64,000 nt of DNA from Entoloma clypeatum. Taxonomy: Eukaryota; Basidiomycota; Agaricomycetes; Agaricales; Entolomataceae. A program made the translations under genes and the position numbers. Below, piece after piece: positions 11,421-22,994 of this stretch (positions are counted from its first letter, which is position 1; every line of letters begins with the position of its first letter). The DNA is taken from contig OY751491.1 in NCBI GenBank assembly GCA_963565915.1, positions 3,906,001-3,970,000 on the forward strand, read 5' to 3'. The notes under the pieces were generated by a model, which saw only the letters and a list, made by a program, of their open reading frames with translations, did no database searches and had not been told where the DNA came from.

Positions 11421-13103
11421 ATCGTTTGTGTAGCGCAGCAGACGAATCCCGTATTTGATTGGTTGAGAGAGCAGGTGGTAGGAACATGGATTGATAAGGA
11501 GGCAAAGGCGCGAGGGGTGTCACAATGGTCTGCTTCAACACTTGAGAAAGTTGCGCGGGGGAATGCGCCTGGCAGGCAGACCACTCGAACAGGGGTACTG
11601 GTACGATTTTTGTCATATCTTGTTGAATTCCAATGATGTATTAGCAACAGAATGCTTTCCCTGAGGTCAAAAAGATGATCAGAGAGCAACTTACCTCACT
11701 TCGCAAGGCAGGAGTGCCTCTGACCCTTATCTCAATCCGAGCCATCATGGTGGCCATCATCCAAGACAAAGCACCGATTCTTTTCGAGAAAACGAGAGAC
11801 GACGGAACATGCTTCAAATGCTCTGATTCATATGTGCGCAAATTTCTACAAAGCATGGGATGGAGTGAGCGACGTGCAACGAAAGCAGCTCAAAAAACCC
11901 CCACCAATCACGAGGAGATTCTGCACACCGCCTTTCTGCGTGAAGCCGCAATCATTTGTGACCATGTGATTCCGGCAGCCCTCCATGTTAATACAGATCA
12001 GACCCAGATTGTGTATCAACAAGGCTCTGAAAAGACTTGGAATGAGAGGGGTGAAAAGCAAATATCAACTGTGGGACAGGAAGAGAAGCGCGGGTTTACT
12101 CTGGTCCCATCAATTTCTGCAAAGGTGGCCAAGTACGATGAAGCAAAGAAACTTGGTTATCAGTGCTTACCATCGAAAACTGCCATGTACTGGTCAAATC
12201 TGGAAACCATGCAGCAACTCGTCAAGAACATCATCAAACCATACTTTGACAAAACCAAAAAGGAGCTGGGCCTTCCCGAAGATCAATCCTCACTCTGGAA
12301 GATCGATTGCTGGTCTGTCCATAGGTCAAATGACTTTTTGGCATGGATGACAGCTTTTGATTCAAGCATTATAATTGGCTTCGTTCCTGGTGGTTGTATG
12401 GGCTTGTGGCAACCTCTCGACGTCGGCATCCAGCGAGTTATGAAGTTAAGTATCAAGCGGTCCGCTCACCGCGATATTGTGAGGGAGGTTTCAGAGCAGC
12501 TGGAGGCAGTGACTGGTCATGACATCCAAATTGACATGCGTCTCGGCACGTTACATGACAGGTCTGTGAGCTGGATTGTTGAGGCAATCGGTGAAATCGA
12601 CAAGCCAGAACACATTTTGAAGGTAACTTACTATGCCCTAACCACATATCATTCAACCCTACTTATCAATATACCAGGCATTTGAGTTATGTAAAATTGG
12701 GGACTTCAATTGTTCACAAGCAAGCCTTACCTCTCCTGAAGCGCTTGCGGCCTTACGAAACCTGGTGAAGACAAATTCCGAGCTTCATCGTGAAATCACA
12801 GGCACATCCGAGCCTACCATTCCCACTACCACCAAAGATGAGAGCACCTTTTCCGAACCGCCCGATGATCCGAGCGATATACCGATTGCCATCGTTCGTG
12901 AACACATCCTGTCCTGCGGAGCTTCAGTTCCTGAGGGCTTTGCAGCTGATGACACCGGTGCCCTGCTAAGGACAGGAAGTGGAGAGGACATGGAGGCAAT
13001 GGCAGATATTGAAATTGAAAAACCTGAGGTTCTCAGTCGAGGTCAGAGGAAACTGAAAAAACCGATGCATTTTGGGGGGGACAAAGCATGGGAGGGTGCC
13101 TAA
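11421..13103 (+). pseudogene. Transposase gene, second copy, cut by the gap
   Basis: Same sequence as 3053-4735. It begins inside the exon that precedes intron 11601-11650. The DDE exon is 11651-12622, the intron 12623-12677 and the last exon 12678-13103. Everything upstream, including the Ulp1-like part, is missing at the gap edge. The three Asp contexts are intact. It is probably not a separate gene but the same locus represented twice. Confidence 0.8.
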
Positions 13104-14859
13104 GTGTTCGTAGCAGCCACAATAGTCATTTTTGAAGGGGAAAATCACTGATTTTGATTTTGTTGGAAAACAAATTCATTGTGCAATGTTACGCGTTACG
13201 GTGCCCAATAGATTCAATTCACAGCCTGCTGTTACGCGTTACGTGAATCTACGGTCGTAATACTACAGTACTGGCACACGAGACGAGTCTTAACGGGAGA
13301 GAACAGGTTAAGGCTCTCTGATTCGAAAAAACTACTGAAACAAACACAAGTACAGACTTAAATACTCGGAAAGTGAGACAAGGAAAAGATAAGAATAGAA
13401 ACAATAGAGTTGCGGCTTGATAGCACATGGGATGAATCGTCACACTAGGCGGAGGCTCAAAAATATGCAGGTGACGCTTCTAGAGCCTATGTCCGTGAAA
13501 ATGCTTTGCTTCTTCTGTCGAAACCAAAACTGAAGAGGCCTTGGACCTACGACAAAGGTGCGAACTTCCGTATTGGTTCCGAGTCACTGAGCATAATTTC
13601 AAATGTAGTCTCACGGCAGTCCCAACTTCTCACAAAAAGGAAATCGATCTGTTGCGTGGGTGGAATGAGGAGCACATTACGTATTGTTGAAAAAGAATAC
13701 AGCGCCTTGACCCGCATCACACTCCCCTCCTGTTATTTCCTTTCTAATCTACGTCACTCTCGTAATGCTGTCCCGTCGTCGCATTCCGAGCAGCCGTTTT
13801 CTTTGTCGTCGCTGTGCACGTTCGCGGTGTTAACAACAAGGATAGCCTTGACCCCAAAGGCGCGACTAGATATAGAGACAGGCTCGTTCCAACAACCGGT
13901 TCATTCTCCACTCAGAGTGGTTCGAAAGTACTTACATCTTATATCCTGATCTGTTCCAACATTCCCGCGACGCTAATCGAACCCCTCAGACCTCTTTATG
14001 CGACTCGCGGAAAGGACAGCATCATCGGGACAACGCCGAGCGACAGCTTCTCCAGAACCCTCCGCACAAAAAAACTCGAAGTCTCGTACTTAGGATACGC
14101 CGGTTTCCCCAGCAAACCCATCATACCTCGACTCTGCCCCCCCCCCATCACCGCGTCTTTTGTTGAAGAATAGACCGCGTCGAGCATCTGTGCAGGAAAT
14201 GCCACCTATGTGAATTTCAAGGCGGTATATTGCGCAAGCCCGCGTATGTTCTGTATTCCAATTTTAGGCGAGATGCAATGGCTGCGCTGGCAAATGCGTA
14301 CTATGAGGCACAGGTGTTTCAAGGGACTTGCCCGTTAGGTAAGTGCAGTGAATTTTCGAACGTTGTCTGTCGTGACGTTTCGCCAGGTCCCTTTCAGCGG
14401 CTTTTGGGACGACCGCTCCGCGCCGAATTCACCTTATTCGGATAATCTTCCTTCCGTCGCCTTCTGTCACGCGTGAGCGTTACTTTTGGTCTTGTTGTAC
14501 GCACCATTTGTTTTCACCAAGCGCAAGGCGACCGAACAATATATGTCGGATGCATTCGTTCTCCGTCCGCCTCGTGAGACAGAGGCAAGATGGTTCCTCG
14601 GCCCGGGGACTGATCACTATACAGTAACCTTATCGCAGGACCATTTTGGGACTATTGAGATCTCACAAGCACCGGAAGACCGCGACAGGTCCTTTTCGGA
14701 ACAACGAACAACTTGAATACTACTGCAATTGATCATCTGATCACTCACTTTGATTTTCAGATTCGTTTCTGATCAATGACCGAACACGTTGCGAAAGCGT
14801 GTTCATGGTGAAATCTAGACCGCTGGGCCACACTCCTCCCAACGTTGCGTTCGACCACC
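13104..14859. other. Second copy of the non-coding stretch 4736-6491
   Basis: Same content as 4736-6491: probable element end, then no recognisable gene. Confidence 0.5.
13187..13243 (+). repeat. Paired 14-bp direct repeats, second copy
   Basis: TGTTACGCGTTACG at 13187-13200 and 13230-13243, equivalent to 4819-4875. Confidence 0.5.
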
Positions 14860-16495
14860 ATGAGCTCTCCCCGCGGGATGTCCTCGAGCCGAGTAGGCTC
14901 ACCAATCTCTGGAATGTCTGACAGCCTCTATGGCACCCCCAGCATGACCGATTTCCAGATCGAGCCTGTCCAGAAATCGCCCGCCAAGCGTCGTTCCATG
15001 CCTACCTCTGAACGAGGCTATGATGACACACTTGCCCTCCGTGACTACGCTTCTCGCTTCGTCGCCGCTAAGAACCGTCCTTTCTCGGTATCTGGGCGCA
15101 TCCCGCTGGACTCTTCCCAGTTGGTGCTCTTCTTCCGTTCGAAAGTATGCTCCCTTTCTCGTGACACTCTATCTCATCCACCAACTCGTTTCTCCAGAGC
15201 GGCATCACCCACTCCCTCGACTTTCCCATCGACGTCGAATACAACACGCCTCCAGCACTGGACGTACTTATCGCCGCCTGCCGCCCGCACCAATTCGATG
15301 ATGGGTATGGTGACCGCGCAGAATCCCTCTTCTACCCGCCTACTCTCCCCCTGAGCACCACGCTCGACATCGCCAACCATCCCATCCTCGACGCCGTCCG
15401 TTCCACCCTCTTCCCGCACCTTCCGCCCGACCATCACCTCACGGCCATGCGGGACAAGCTCGAAGTCGTCCTCGCTGGTGGACGAATGAGCCCGCAACCT
15501 CGGGCGATGCGGAACGATGGGCGATCGGCCACGATTATCGTCACCCTCCCCGTACGGTTCCGCGGAGGTGCCCTTGTCGTGCATGATCCCCGTGAACCTG
15601 GGCACGAGGAGAAGTATACGGGACGAAACGGCAAGAACGGGGACCTAGAATGGACAGTGTTCCTTCCGGATTGCGAATACGAGGTCGAGATGGTGCAGCG
15701 CGGGTGTCGCATGTCCATCTCATATGCTGTTTTCTTCAGGAGTGCCGCTGGCGGCGTTGACATCCCAGATCAATTTGTACACCCGAGCGATAAACTTCTC
15801 GATCTCCTCGCGCCTATCCTAAACATGTCGAGAGGGAAGAAGCTCGGGTTCTATCTGAACCACGATTACCCGGCTAATCCTGCCGAGGAGTATGCGGACT
15901 CGCTTCTTCCATTGGTACGTCATCGTCTTCACCCCCCCGTCCTCCTCAAGTTGATAGAGAGGATGCCCAGCTCAAAGCCGGCGACTCCCTTCTGTATCAC
16001 TGCATCCTCCTCTACAAACTTACACCCGAGCTGCACTGGACCGCAGGCGGGTATATCTGGCCCGTTGACCGCCTCGTCGACGTTGTCTCCGATGACGACG
16101 GCATCGGGCCTGCACACCTCCTAACACACCCGTCAGCGAAAGACTCCCCTCCCGACAGGGGCCAAAGCAGGAGGCCAAAACAGGTCCCGCCTCCTCGAAA
16201 CCAAAGAGGGTCTGACGTCAGTCCAAGAGGAGCGGAGGTCCCACCGATGCGTGGGCCGTTCGCCATTCCTTATGTGAATTCTGACTCTGGCAGCTCGGAC
16301 AAGATTGACTACCTTCGAACGAGGGTGGAGGACAGTGGGGCGATCTCTTTGGTGGAGGCGAATGTGTCGATTTTGATGGATTGGAACGACCCGAATGGAA
16401 ATCAGGTGGTGGGGAAGGAAAGGGTGTATTTCGTGTCGGGAGGCGAGATGGAGAAGTTGGTTGTTAACGTCTTATTAGTTGCCTATGTACCCTAA
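14860..16495 (+). CDS. 2OG-Fe(II) oxygenase-like protein, second copy
   Basis: Exons 14860-15144, 15198-15914 and 15962-16495 repeat the gene at 6492-8127 exactly (511 aa). See that entry for motifs. Because the copies do not differ, this is most likely the same gene counted twice by the assembly. Confidence 0.72.
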
Positions 16496-16820
16496 TTGTA
16501 TTTTCCATGTTTTGGGCGACGGATTAATGGGCTCGTTCCGCTTCCTTGTATATAGTGGAATGTAACGTTTTGGATGCCAGTGTGGCTGACTTACGCGAGG
16601 AAGCCTATCATGATGATTCGAAAGCAGTGAGTTGAGTGTACATGGTGTTGCTGGTGGTCTACATTGATTGATAAGAATATGTCCGATGTATCAAGGAGCG
16701 GCAGTTGTGTGCTAGCGATGTCGTCATCATAAATAAAAGATAAATATATCAGGAATTCAACTCGACCTGTCGAGGAAGACGTCCTCTATAGATGAGATAA
16801 TGTTTGTGTAAGTACCGGCC

Positions 16821-18649
16821 TCATGTCAAGTGCAAGAGCGTCCGGCGCTGGGGTGTTAGAATGCAAAGCGTGATGAAGGCTCCGACCAAAAAGCCGGTTG
16901 CGAGGCAGGATGCTGTCTCTACCATGGAAGGCGATGGTCTATAACCCTTGCTTCTTTCCTTTGGTATTGCCTCCGCGAGCTGCGGTTCTTTGGCAGTGGG
17001 CGGCGGAACGTCAGTCTGGGGTTGTGACTCTTCCTGAGGAGACAAGTTGGAGGGAAGAGGCTCGATCATCAAGACCGGTGGTAGGATCAGTAGTGGTAAA
17101 CTGATTGATTGCGAGGCCGGCTCGATCACAGATGACGAAGGCCCGAGAGGTAGTGGTTCTTCAAGAGGCAAAGCCACGATAGATGATGTCGGAGAGGATG
17201 ATTCATCTGTGGTGGGCGACGGCGGAACGATATGTTCAAGTGGTGCTCCAAGTGTGGCGGGTACCATGATAGGCGACGGACAAGGAGATATAGAAGGGAC
17301 TGGAGAACTTGAGCGAGGGATTGGTCGAGCACGGGTGAACGGGCGGGTTGGAGATTCAGGGGGCGTAATCGGGGTGTGCGCTTCCCGAGAACGGGAGCGA
17401 GATATAGCCGATGGGGGCACCAGAACAAATGGAGACGGTGAGACGGTGATAGGTTCTATCGTGATAGGGGTGGCAATGGGAGAAAGGGGTGACGAGCTCA
17501 TCCCTTGTCCAGTAGCGGTCGCTTCCTCAAGTAAGGTCTCAATGGAGTTGGAGTCCTCGCTCGCATCACATTCAGCGATGATACGCGTTAATTCGACCTC
17601 GATAGATTTCTGTCCTCGGTGGGATTCTAGGATTTCTTCGGCGATAGAGAACACGATCGCTCGTATAAGATCACAGATCTCCGTGTGCTCCTGGGTCCAC
17701 CACTTTCCGGGCCACTGAGCAATGGAGTAGGAGAGAGCGCACAGAGCCACGACCGCCCGATCAAGGTCTTCGACGACAGATCGATGAAACCATGGCCGCA
17801 AAAACGACATGGCTAATCTGACTGATCCAGTGGTGCTGTCCTGCAGCCTTGCTTCCGGCGAAAGCTGTAAAAAACGGTTGGACATCTCTTGGCAGAAGCT
17901 GCGGTAGCTTCGTTTTTTTTCGGTATAATCCCATCCGATGCTAGCGAGGATGTTCGGTTTGGCGACATCGGCGATCGGTGACCGCAGGAAGTAAGACGGT
18001 AATTTCTCGAGCAGCGGGAGGAGTGGGATAGAAGCTAGTACAGCGTGTGCGGGGATGTGTCCGTGGACCAAAACAGACTGGGATTCCTGAGAGAATCGAT
18101 ACCACTTCCAATGTTCGCCCCTCCGCCTACCGAGTGCGTGAGTTCGTCATATCAGAATTTGGGAAGAATGACTTACTCAGACGGGACGCTCTCCCGTAAC
18201 AGCTGCACGGCTGTGACTGCCCGATTAGATACCGCGCGTGCATCAATGATTGCGATCTCCACGTCTTTCTTGACACCTAGGTGGTAGCGTCTGAGGGCTT
18301 CCCATATGGACCAAATGAAGCTGAACGATGTCGAGATGAACGGTGAGGAAACCCTGGTCGTCCAGTCCATATGCCTCACGACGTCGTCATAAGTGCCGAT
18401 GGGCATCTTAGGAGGATCGATATCAAAGGCTTTTGTCCACAAGGAATCTTCGAGAGGGGAGTTATACCTTGCGTCAAACTTGGGCGCGATGAAGTAAGGA
18501 CCGTTCAGGCGAGAAGCAGGTGCTTTCGGTGTATATACGCGAAATAGGAAGTGATTGGAGGCGATCAGAGTGCCGAAATCGACATCAGCGCCAAAACCGT
18601 ACTGGGGCAAGCCCGAGGTGTCTAGGTTGGGGTTGGGAGGAGAGGCCAT
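16821..18649 (-). CDS. DUF7587-domain protein, second copy
   Basis: Exons 18649-18177 and 18126-16821 (592 aa) repeat the gene at 8453-10281 with no change seen. It is the same gene represented twice if the contig-overlap reading is right. Confidence 0.82.
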
Positions 18650-19895
18650 GATGAAGGTGAGAGCAAGATCGATCTTGAGCGTTCATCTATTTATCAATGT
18701 CGAAAGGCACCTCGTGGAGTGCACGCAAAAATGAAACGGGGTCATGTCTTCTGATCATTCAGTAATTAAAGCCATGATGTCAACCGAATTATACCACACG
18801 TGAACGAAACGAGGCGTCCTCGTGTTGGCTTCCGACTTGCTCTCTGTCGTGAATCGCTCGGGGTGCTTTTCAACAAATCAGAAGGAAAAGGCTCTGCAGA
18901 AATCAATTTCCATTTCATCCGTCCGGGCTCGTTGGAGAATGTTCAATTGAGTATGATTTCAAATTGGATAGTAACACTGGACTGGCGGCACAGAGGATGG
19001 GAGATCAATCCAAGATAGAAAATCATGGCTTTAAAGCCTCCCAGAGCCCCCGGTCGGATCGTCGCGAGAGACTTGGAACTCGTGGACGGTGAGCAAGAGT
19101 CCGGGACTTGGGAGTTGGACCTGTATTGCACTGCCACCCGCATCACCACATTATTAATGACATCGGGTTTTTCGTGCAAAATGTTTCAGCAATTAGAAGG
19201 CTAGATAATATTATATAATAAGTATAATTTGCTGATCCAAAATGCCATTCTGCGTACAATATATAAGGCTAGTTCAGCACTGCTATGGTTGGCGGAGTCA
19301 GCCAGATGCGTCGCGATGAAGCTTTTCACAAGAATGGGGGTACACGAGCAGGAGCTAGCTGGTAGTATCATCTAACGACCGGAAAATGAAAGTATGATGA
19401 ATCAGTATAAGTCCTTGACGGAATGGCAGAACTCACCAGCTGGTCTCAAGCATTGTCAGCGCAGGTAATGTTGGCAGTCCACGCCGGGAATAGCAGACTG
19501 ATAATAGTGATTGCCGGATGCCGGGGAGGCAAATTCATGACTGCACTACCCATTCAGCTAATGGAGATCATGAGTTGCCAGACTGATGACCGAATATAAT
19601 TGTCGCAATGTTGACAAAATATCATCTATTGCATCAGCTATTATAAGTACTGGTATAGATGGCGAATCATACTAGAATTGCCACACCGTTATCCGTGATC
19701 AAGTGGTTCCTAGATTGGTGATCTGACAATATATGCAAGACGGCTGATCAAGCATCATGGACTATCTGTCTGTTAGTGTGGACCATACATGTAACACTTG
19801 GGATTCTCATCATCGTATCCAATCCAGATTAGAAATGGTCAAATAAATTAATTGACCCGGTGAGTGTCTACAATTACATATAATATAGGTATAGA
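18650..19895. other. Intergenic, crossing the end of copy 2
   Basis: The stretch 18650-19588 repeats 10282-11220. From 19589 the sequence is unique and AT-rich. No coding exon or known repeat was seen. This is the real junction that should follow 11220. Confidence 0.5.
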
Positions 19896-21318
19896 CTATT
19901 CCTGCTGAATCAGAGACTTCCGTGCCCGCTTTTCTGTCAGCCTGGCCAGCGCGCTGGTCTCCGAAACGGCGTGCGAGTCCCGGGTGACGTAGCTCGGGAA
20001 CACTTGGCTACCAAGAACCAAACATCAGTCCGAAGGAATCCAAGAACAAATCACAAGTACACACCAGTTCCACCAGTCCAGTAGATCACGAACTTCATTT
20101 TGCTCGTCTGGGTGATCTAAGAAATCTAAAACGCTCTCGTAGAATCGTTCTGAGTCAGTGGAGGTGTCGGTCCTACAAAAGACTGACGAGGACGACAGCG
20201 CAAAGCGAAGCTGCCATACAGTTAGCTGGGAATTAATGTAAGTATCACAAATACACACCTGCATTGCGACATACGCCAAGGAGGCTGTCGTAGTTCGAGT
20301 CATCCCATGTATCCGAGCATTTCCGGATCTCGTGGCTTTCGGATCCTTCTCCACGGAGCTGGGTGAGGTGAAAATATGCTTGAACGCCTAAGTGTCGAGG
20401 GATGAACAGCATGAATAATGGTGAGCTTAAAGAATTTCTGACTTACCCAAACTAGGAGTCGACTTCTGAAGAGACCATTCCATGGATCCTCGGAATCGAA
20501 CTCTTGATTCGCATATACCAGCAACGGCCACTGGTCACCCTGGACAGCCAATTTGCCGCTGGAAAGCTTCACGCGCGTTCTGAATCGGTGATAACATTTC
20601 ATAGTAGAGAAGAGATAAAATGAGAACTCACCCCGGCTCATTCCAGTCCAATCCGGCAGGGCAGAGGAGGGCTCCCGTGACAGGGTGATGGAAGCCTCTG
20701 TTCGACTTGACACTCCGGGTGAGAGGTGGAAGCAAAGGCGCATCTCTTGGGGTTATCCACTCCAGGACGACGCCCTTCAAACTCTTCGTATCGTCGGATC
20801 TGGCAGTAGAAATACCCTTCTGGACCTATAATGGATGAGCAGAATATTCCAAATCAACTGTCAAACGTACCAGAGCAGCCAAGACCATAGACTCCTCATC
20901 GGAGGCTTCTAGGAGGCGCTCGCCGAGACGGGGTATGATCTGCAAGAGCTTTTGGAATACCTTATACTCCTTTCTGGCCCTGAATTTGAGAGTAATACAT
21001 GAGTAAAACATAAGAACTAAAACCCTGGAACAAACTCGTAAGTTAGCGTTTCTTCTTGCACCTCTCCGTCTGACTCGCTCAAGAGGAGCACGCCATTCGT
21101 TATCAGAGCATGAACATTGCACATAGCGTGCACCGTCCTGCCGAAGTGTCGCCCATGGTGGATAAATGGGTCCCCTGTGCGACTGCCAAGTCATGACAAT
21201 GCGGTGTTAGATTCACATTGTTGGCGGAGTTGAGGACTCACGGAGGCTTTCTCTTCGCAAGCTTTAGACCGTTGGCGGCCGCAGCGCGCCTGCTTGAAGA
21301 AGACTGTTCGTCGGGCAT
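19896..21318 (-). CDS. DUF6698-type protein
   Basis: Eight exons on the minus strand (21318-21242, 21182-21036, 20979-20871, 20825-20632, 20579-20447, 20387-20259, 20210-20065, 20007-19896) close in frame to 348 aa. The sequence follows the Agaricomycete DUF6698 pattern: HFGRTVHA, then VFQKLLQIIP, SARSDDTKSLKG, the RGFHHPVTGALLCPAGLDW block, IFTSPSS, RSGNARIHGM, RFALSSSSVF, DSERFYESVL, and a final DWWNCQVFP with a basic tail. These proteins abound in mushroom genomes and often lie near transposons. Their role is unknown and no catalytic motif is evident. The gene is head to head with a Cys-rich unknown gene at 21640. The start is the first ATG of the N-terminal exon; this short exon is the least certain. 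Confidence 0.8.
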
Positions 21319-21639
21319 GAAGAGGACGAAGGATGCACTAGAAGGAGACGGGGTAACTTGAAGAATAGTCTCGCCACTGTCCCGAATTTTTATGGAGCCC
21401 ACTCGAGTCAGAACATGTGGAGTGATGACCAGGGATAGAGAGCACCAATTCTACTAGTCAAGATACTGTGTAACCTGGGCAACGGGGAGTCAAGAAGGGT
21501 TCAGCGAGTCATGAAGGGTAAGGGTTTACCGTCGCTGACTCGACTGGCAGCCTATAACATGATGATAGAGGCTGAACGTTTCGGCAATTTCTCTCATCGA
21601 ACACCCTGCTTCGACTGGATCGCACCTCTCGTTCCAACC
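21319..21639. promoter_or_regulatory. Divergent intergenic region
   Basis: A 321-bp gap between the starts of the DUF6698-type gene (minus) and the Cys-rich gene (plus) would hold both promoters. No defined binding site was identified. Open frame continues upstream of 21640, so the plus-strand start could lie earlier, near 21511. Confidence 0.4.
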
Positions 21640-22612
21640 ATGCCAAAAGTTCCACGACGTTTGGAGGCCATACCCGTCCCAACACTTCATCAGCAATATC
21701 TTTCCGTCATCAAACACTCAACTCACTGTATATTTTCTCTCGACCCTGAAACACTGTCATTGAGAATATATCACTGGTATGTCATGAACTTGTGATTCAC
21801 TTTGATTGCCGTCGAGTCATTGTTCGTGCAGGCCTATCGAAGAAGAGAGACGTGTGGCGCCAGACGCGCTGCGCAGCTATCGCGAAACCCATGAATTCCT
21901 CGGGCCCTGCTGTTTATGCCCACTCTTAGGGACGCGAAGAGGGATTGAGCAGCGGTCCTTCACAGAAGCTGCCATACACATACCAATTTTCGGGTATTAC
22001 GCAGGGGAATATGTTGCCGAATGCGCTCAGAGCCGATGCGGCTACCTAGGTTTGTTTCAGCATTGACCAAGGAGAAATATTGATGCTAGACCCACCTAGT
22101 ACCACTGGAGAGACTATACAGCAGGATTGGGGTTCCAGTCAAGAGATATCCACCGAAAGGTTTGTCGCAAAGTTCCGTCTTTCGTTCACACATGAAAGTG
22201 CTTAAATCAAACAAGAAGCCGGCGAAATTTCACCTCCGCTGTGCCTCCATCGCTCAGAGATTTGTTGGGGTCCTAGATCCCTGCAAAGGACGTATGCTCG
22301 GGCAGGTGCGTGAAATGCGCCATCGTACACCTGTTTCTTTTTTTGAATGGAATGGCAGATCTCAACGACGCACCACTCCTAGAAACTAGAGTCAGACCTG
22401 AGGGCGTAGACTTGGGGTACGAAACCGATTGGCGAAAGTTCACCAAACTCGACCGCCTGCACAGGCCGGGACTGAGTGAGAAAGAGTTTTATGGACTGTT
22501 CGCGAGATGTGCCAGTGATGCGTGTGGGCTTGTTATGACACGCCAAGTCTTCCCTGGTCATTACTGTAGGCGGATTGGAGAAGACGGCTTGGAGTTAACT
22601 GATGAGGAGTAA
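21640..22612 (+). CDS. Cys-rich conserved hypothetical protein
   Basis: Five exons (21640-21776, 21832-22049, 22100-22159, 22216-22305, 22359-22612) join in frame to 252 aa. I recognise no named family. Three cysteine clusters stand out: CCLCPLL near residue 78, ECAQSRCGYL near 115, and a C-terminal C-x4-C-G-L-V-M-T-R segment ending FPGHYC near 235. The last gives a Cys/Cys/His/Cys arrangement that could bind zinc. A W-P-I-E-E-E junction and the G-E-Y-V-A-E-C stretch look like structured core. Its divergent pairing with the DUF6698-type gene may mean shared control. The start at 21640 (MPKVP) is chosen because it follows a purine-rich context; in-frame Met codons also occur upstream to 21511. 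Confidence 0.68.
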
Positions 22613-22852
22613 ATGAATTGGGGACAAGTCGGAGGTCAGAGTCATGGCAAGTTGTCGGAGGGTGACTAGAGGCAGCCTTGGAGTCCGGGCACTGAAGAGT
22701 CATCGGGATTCGGAAATTTATTAACAACGCGCGAATATTCCATTCTCAATGCAAAGATAATATTAGTGACTACTACATAGTAACACATGCCCTAAATGTA
22801 AATATGTTCCCAGAAAAGAGAGAGCGGAGAAAGCAAGGTTCCCAGAGCAAGA

Positions 22853-22924
22853 AGAAAAGCAACGACGACCTATCCTGAAGAATACCAAGGAGGAGAAAAG
22901 CAACGATGACCATCCTGAAGAATA
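22853..22924 (+). repeat. Imperfect 31-32-bp tandem repeat
   Basis: Two near-identical units (22853-22884 and 22894-22924, period 41) share AGAAAAGCAACG and ATCCTGAAGAATA. They lie in the gap between the Cys-rich gene and the deaminase-like gene. No function is apparent. The rest of 22613-22994 shows nothing recognisable. Confidence 0.7.
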
Positions 22925-22994
22925 TGAACGTGACTAGTATCGCGATACGCTTGGTGCAAACGTGCAAAGAGAAGCTGGACCAACTTGGGTATCA

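Larger units (their letters stand above)
11421..19588 (+). repeat. 8,168-bp duplicated segment, copy 2
   Basis: Copy of 3053-11220. It starts mid-exon in the transposase gene, directly at the right gap edge, and runs into single-copy DNA after 19588. Confidence 0.93.

Noticed and set aside
11055..11636. Open frames running through the N gap
   Set aside because: They exist only because N codons are not stops; the flanks are unrelated reading frames.
3053..19588. Recent tandem gene duplication
   Set aside because: Possible in principle, but perfect identity and copy ends that coincide with the gap edges favour an assembly overlap.
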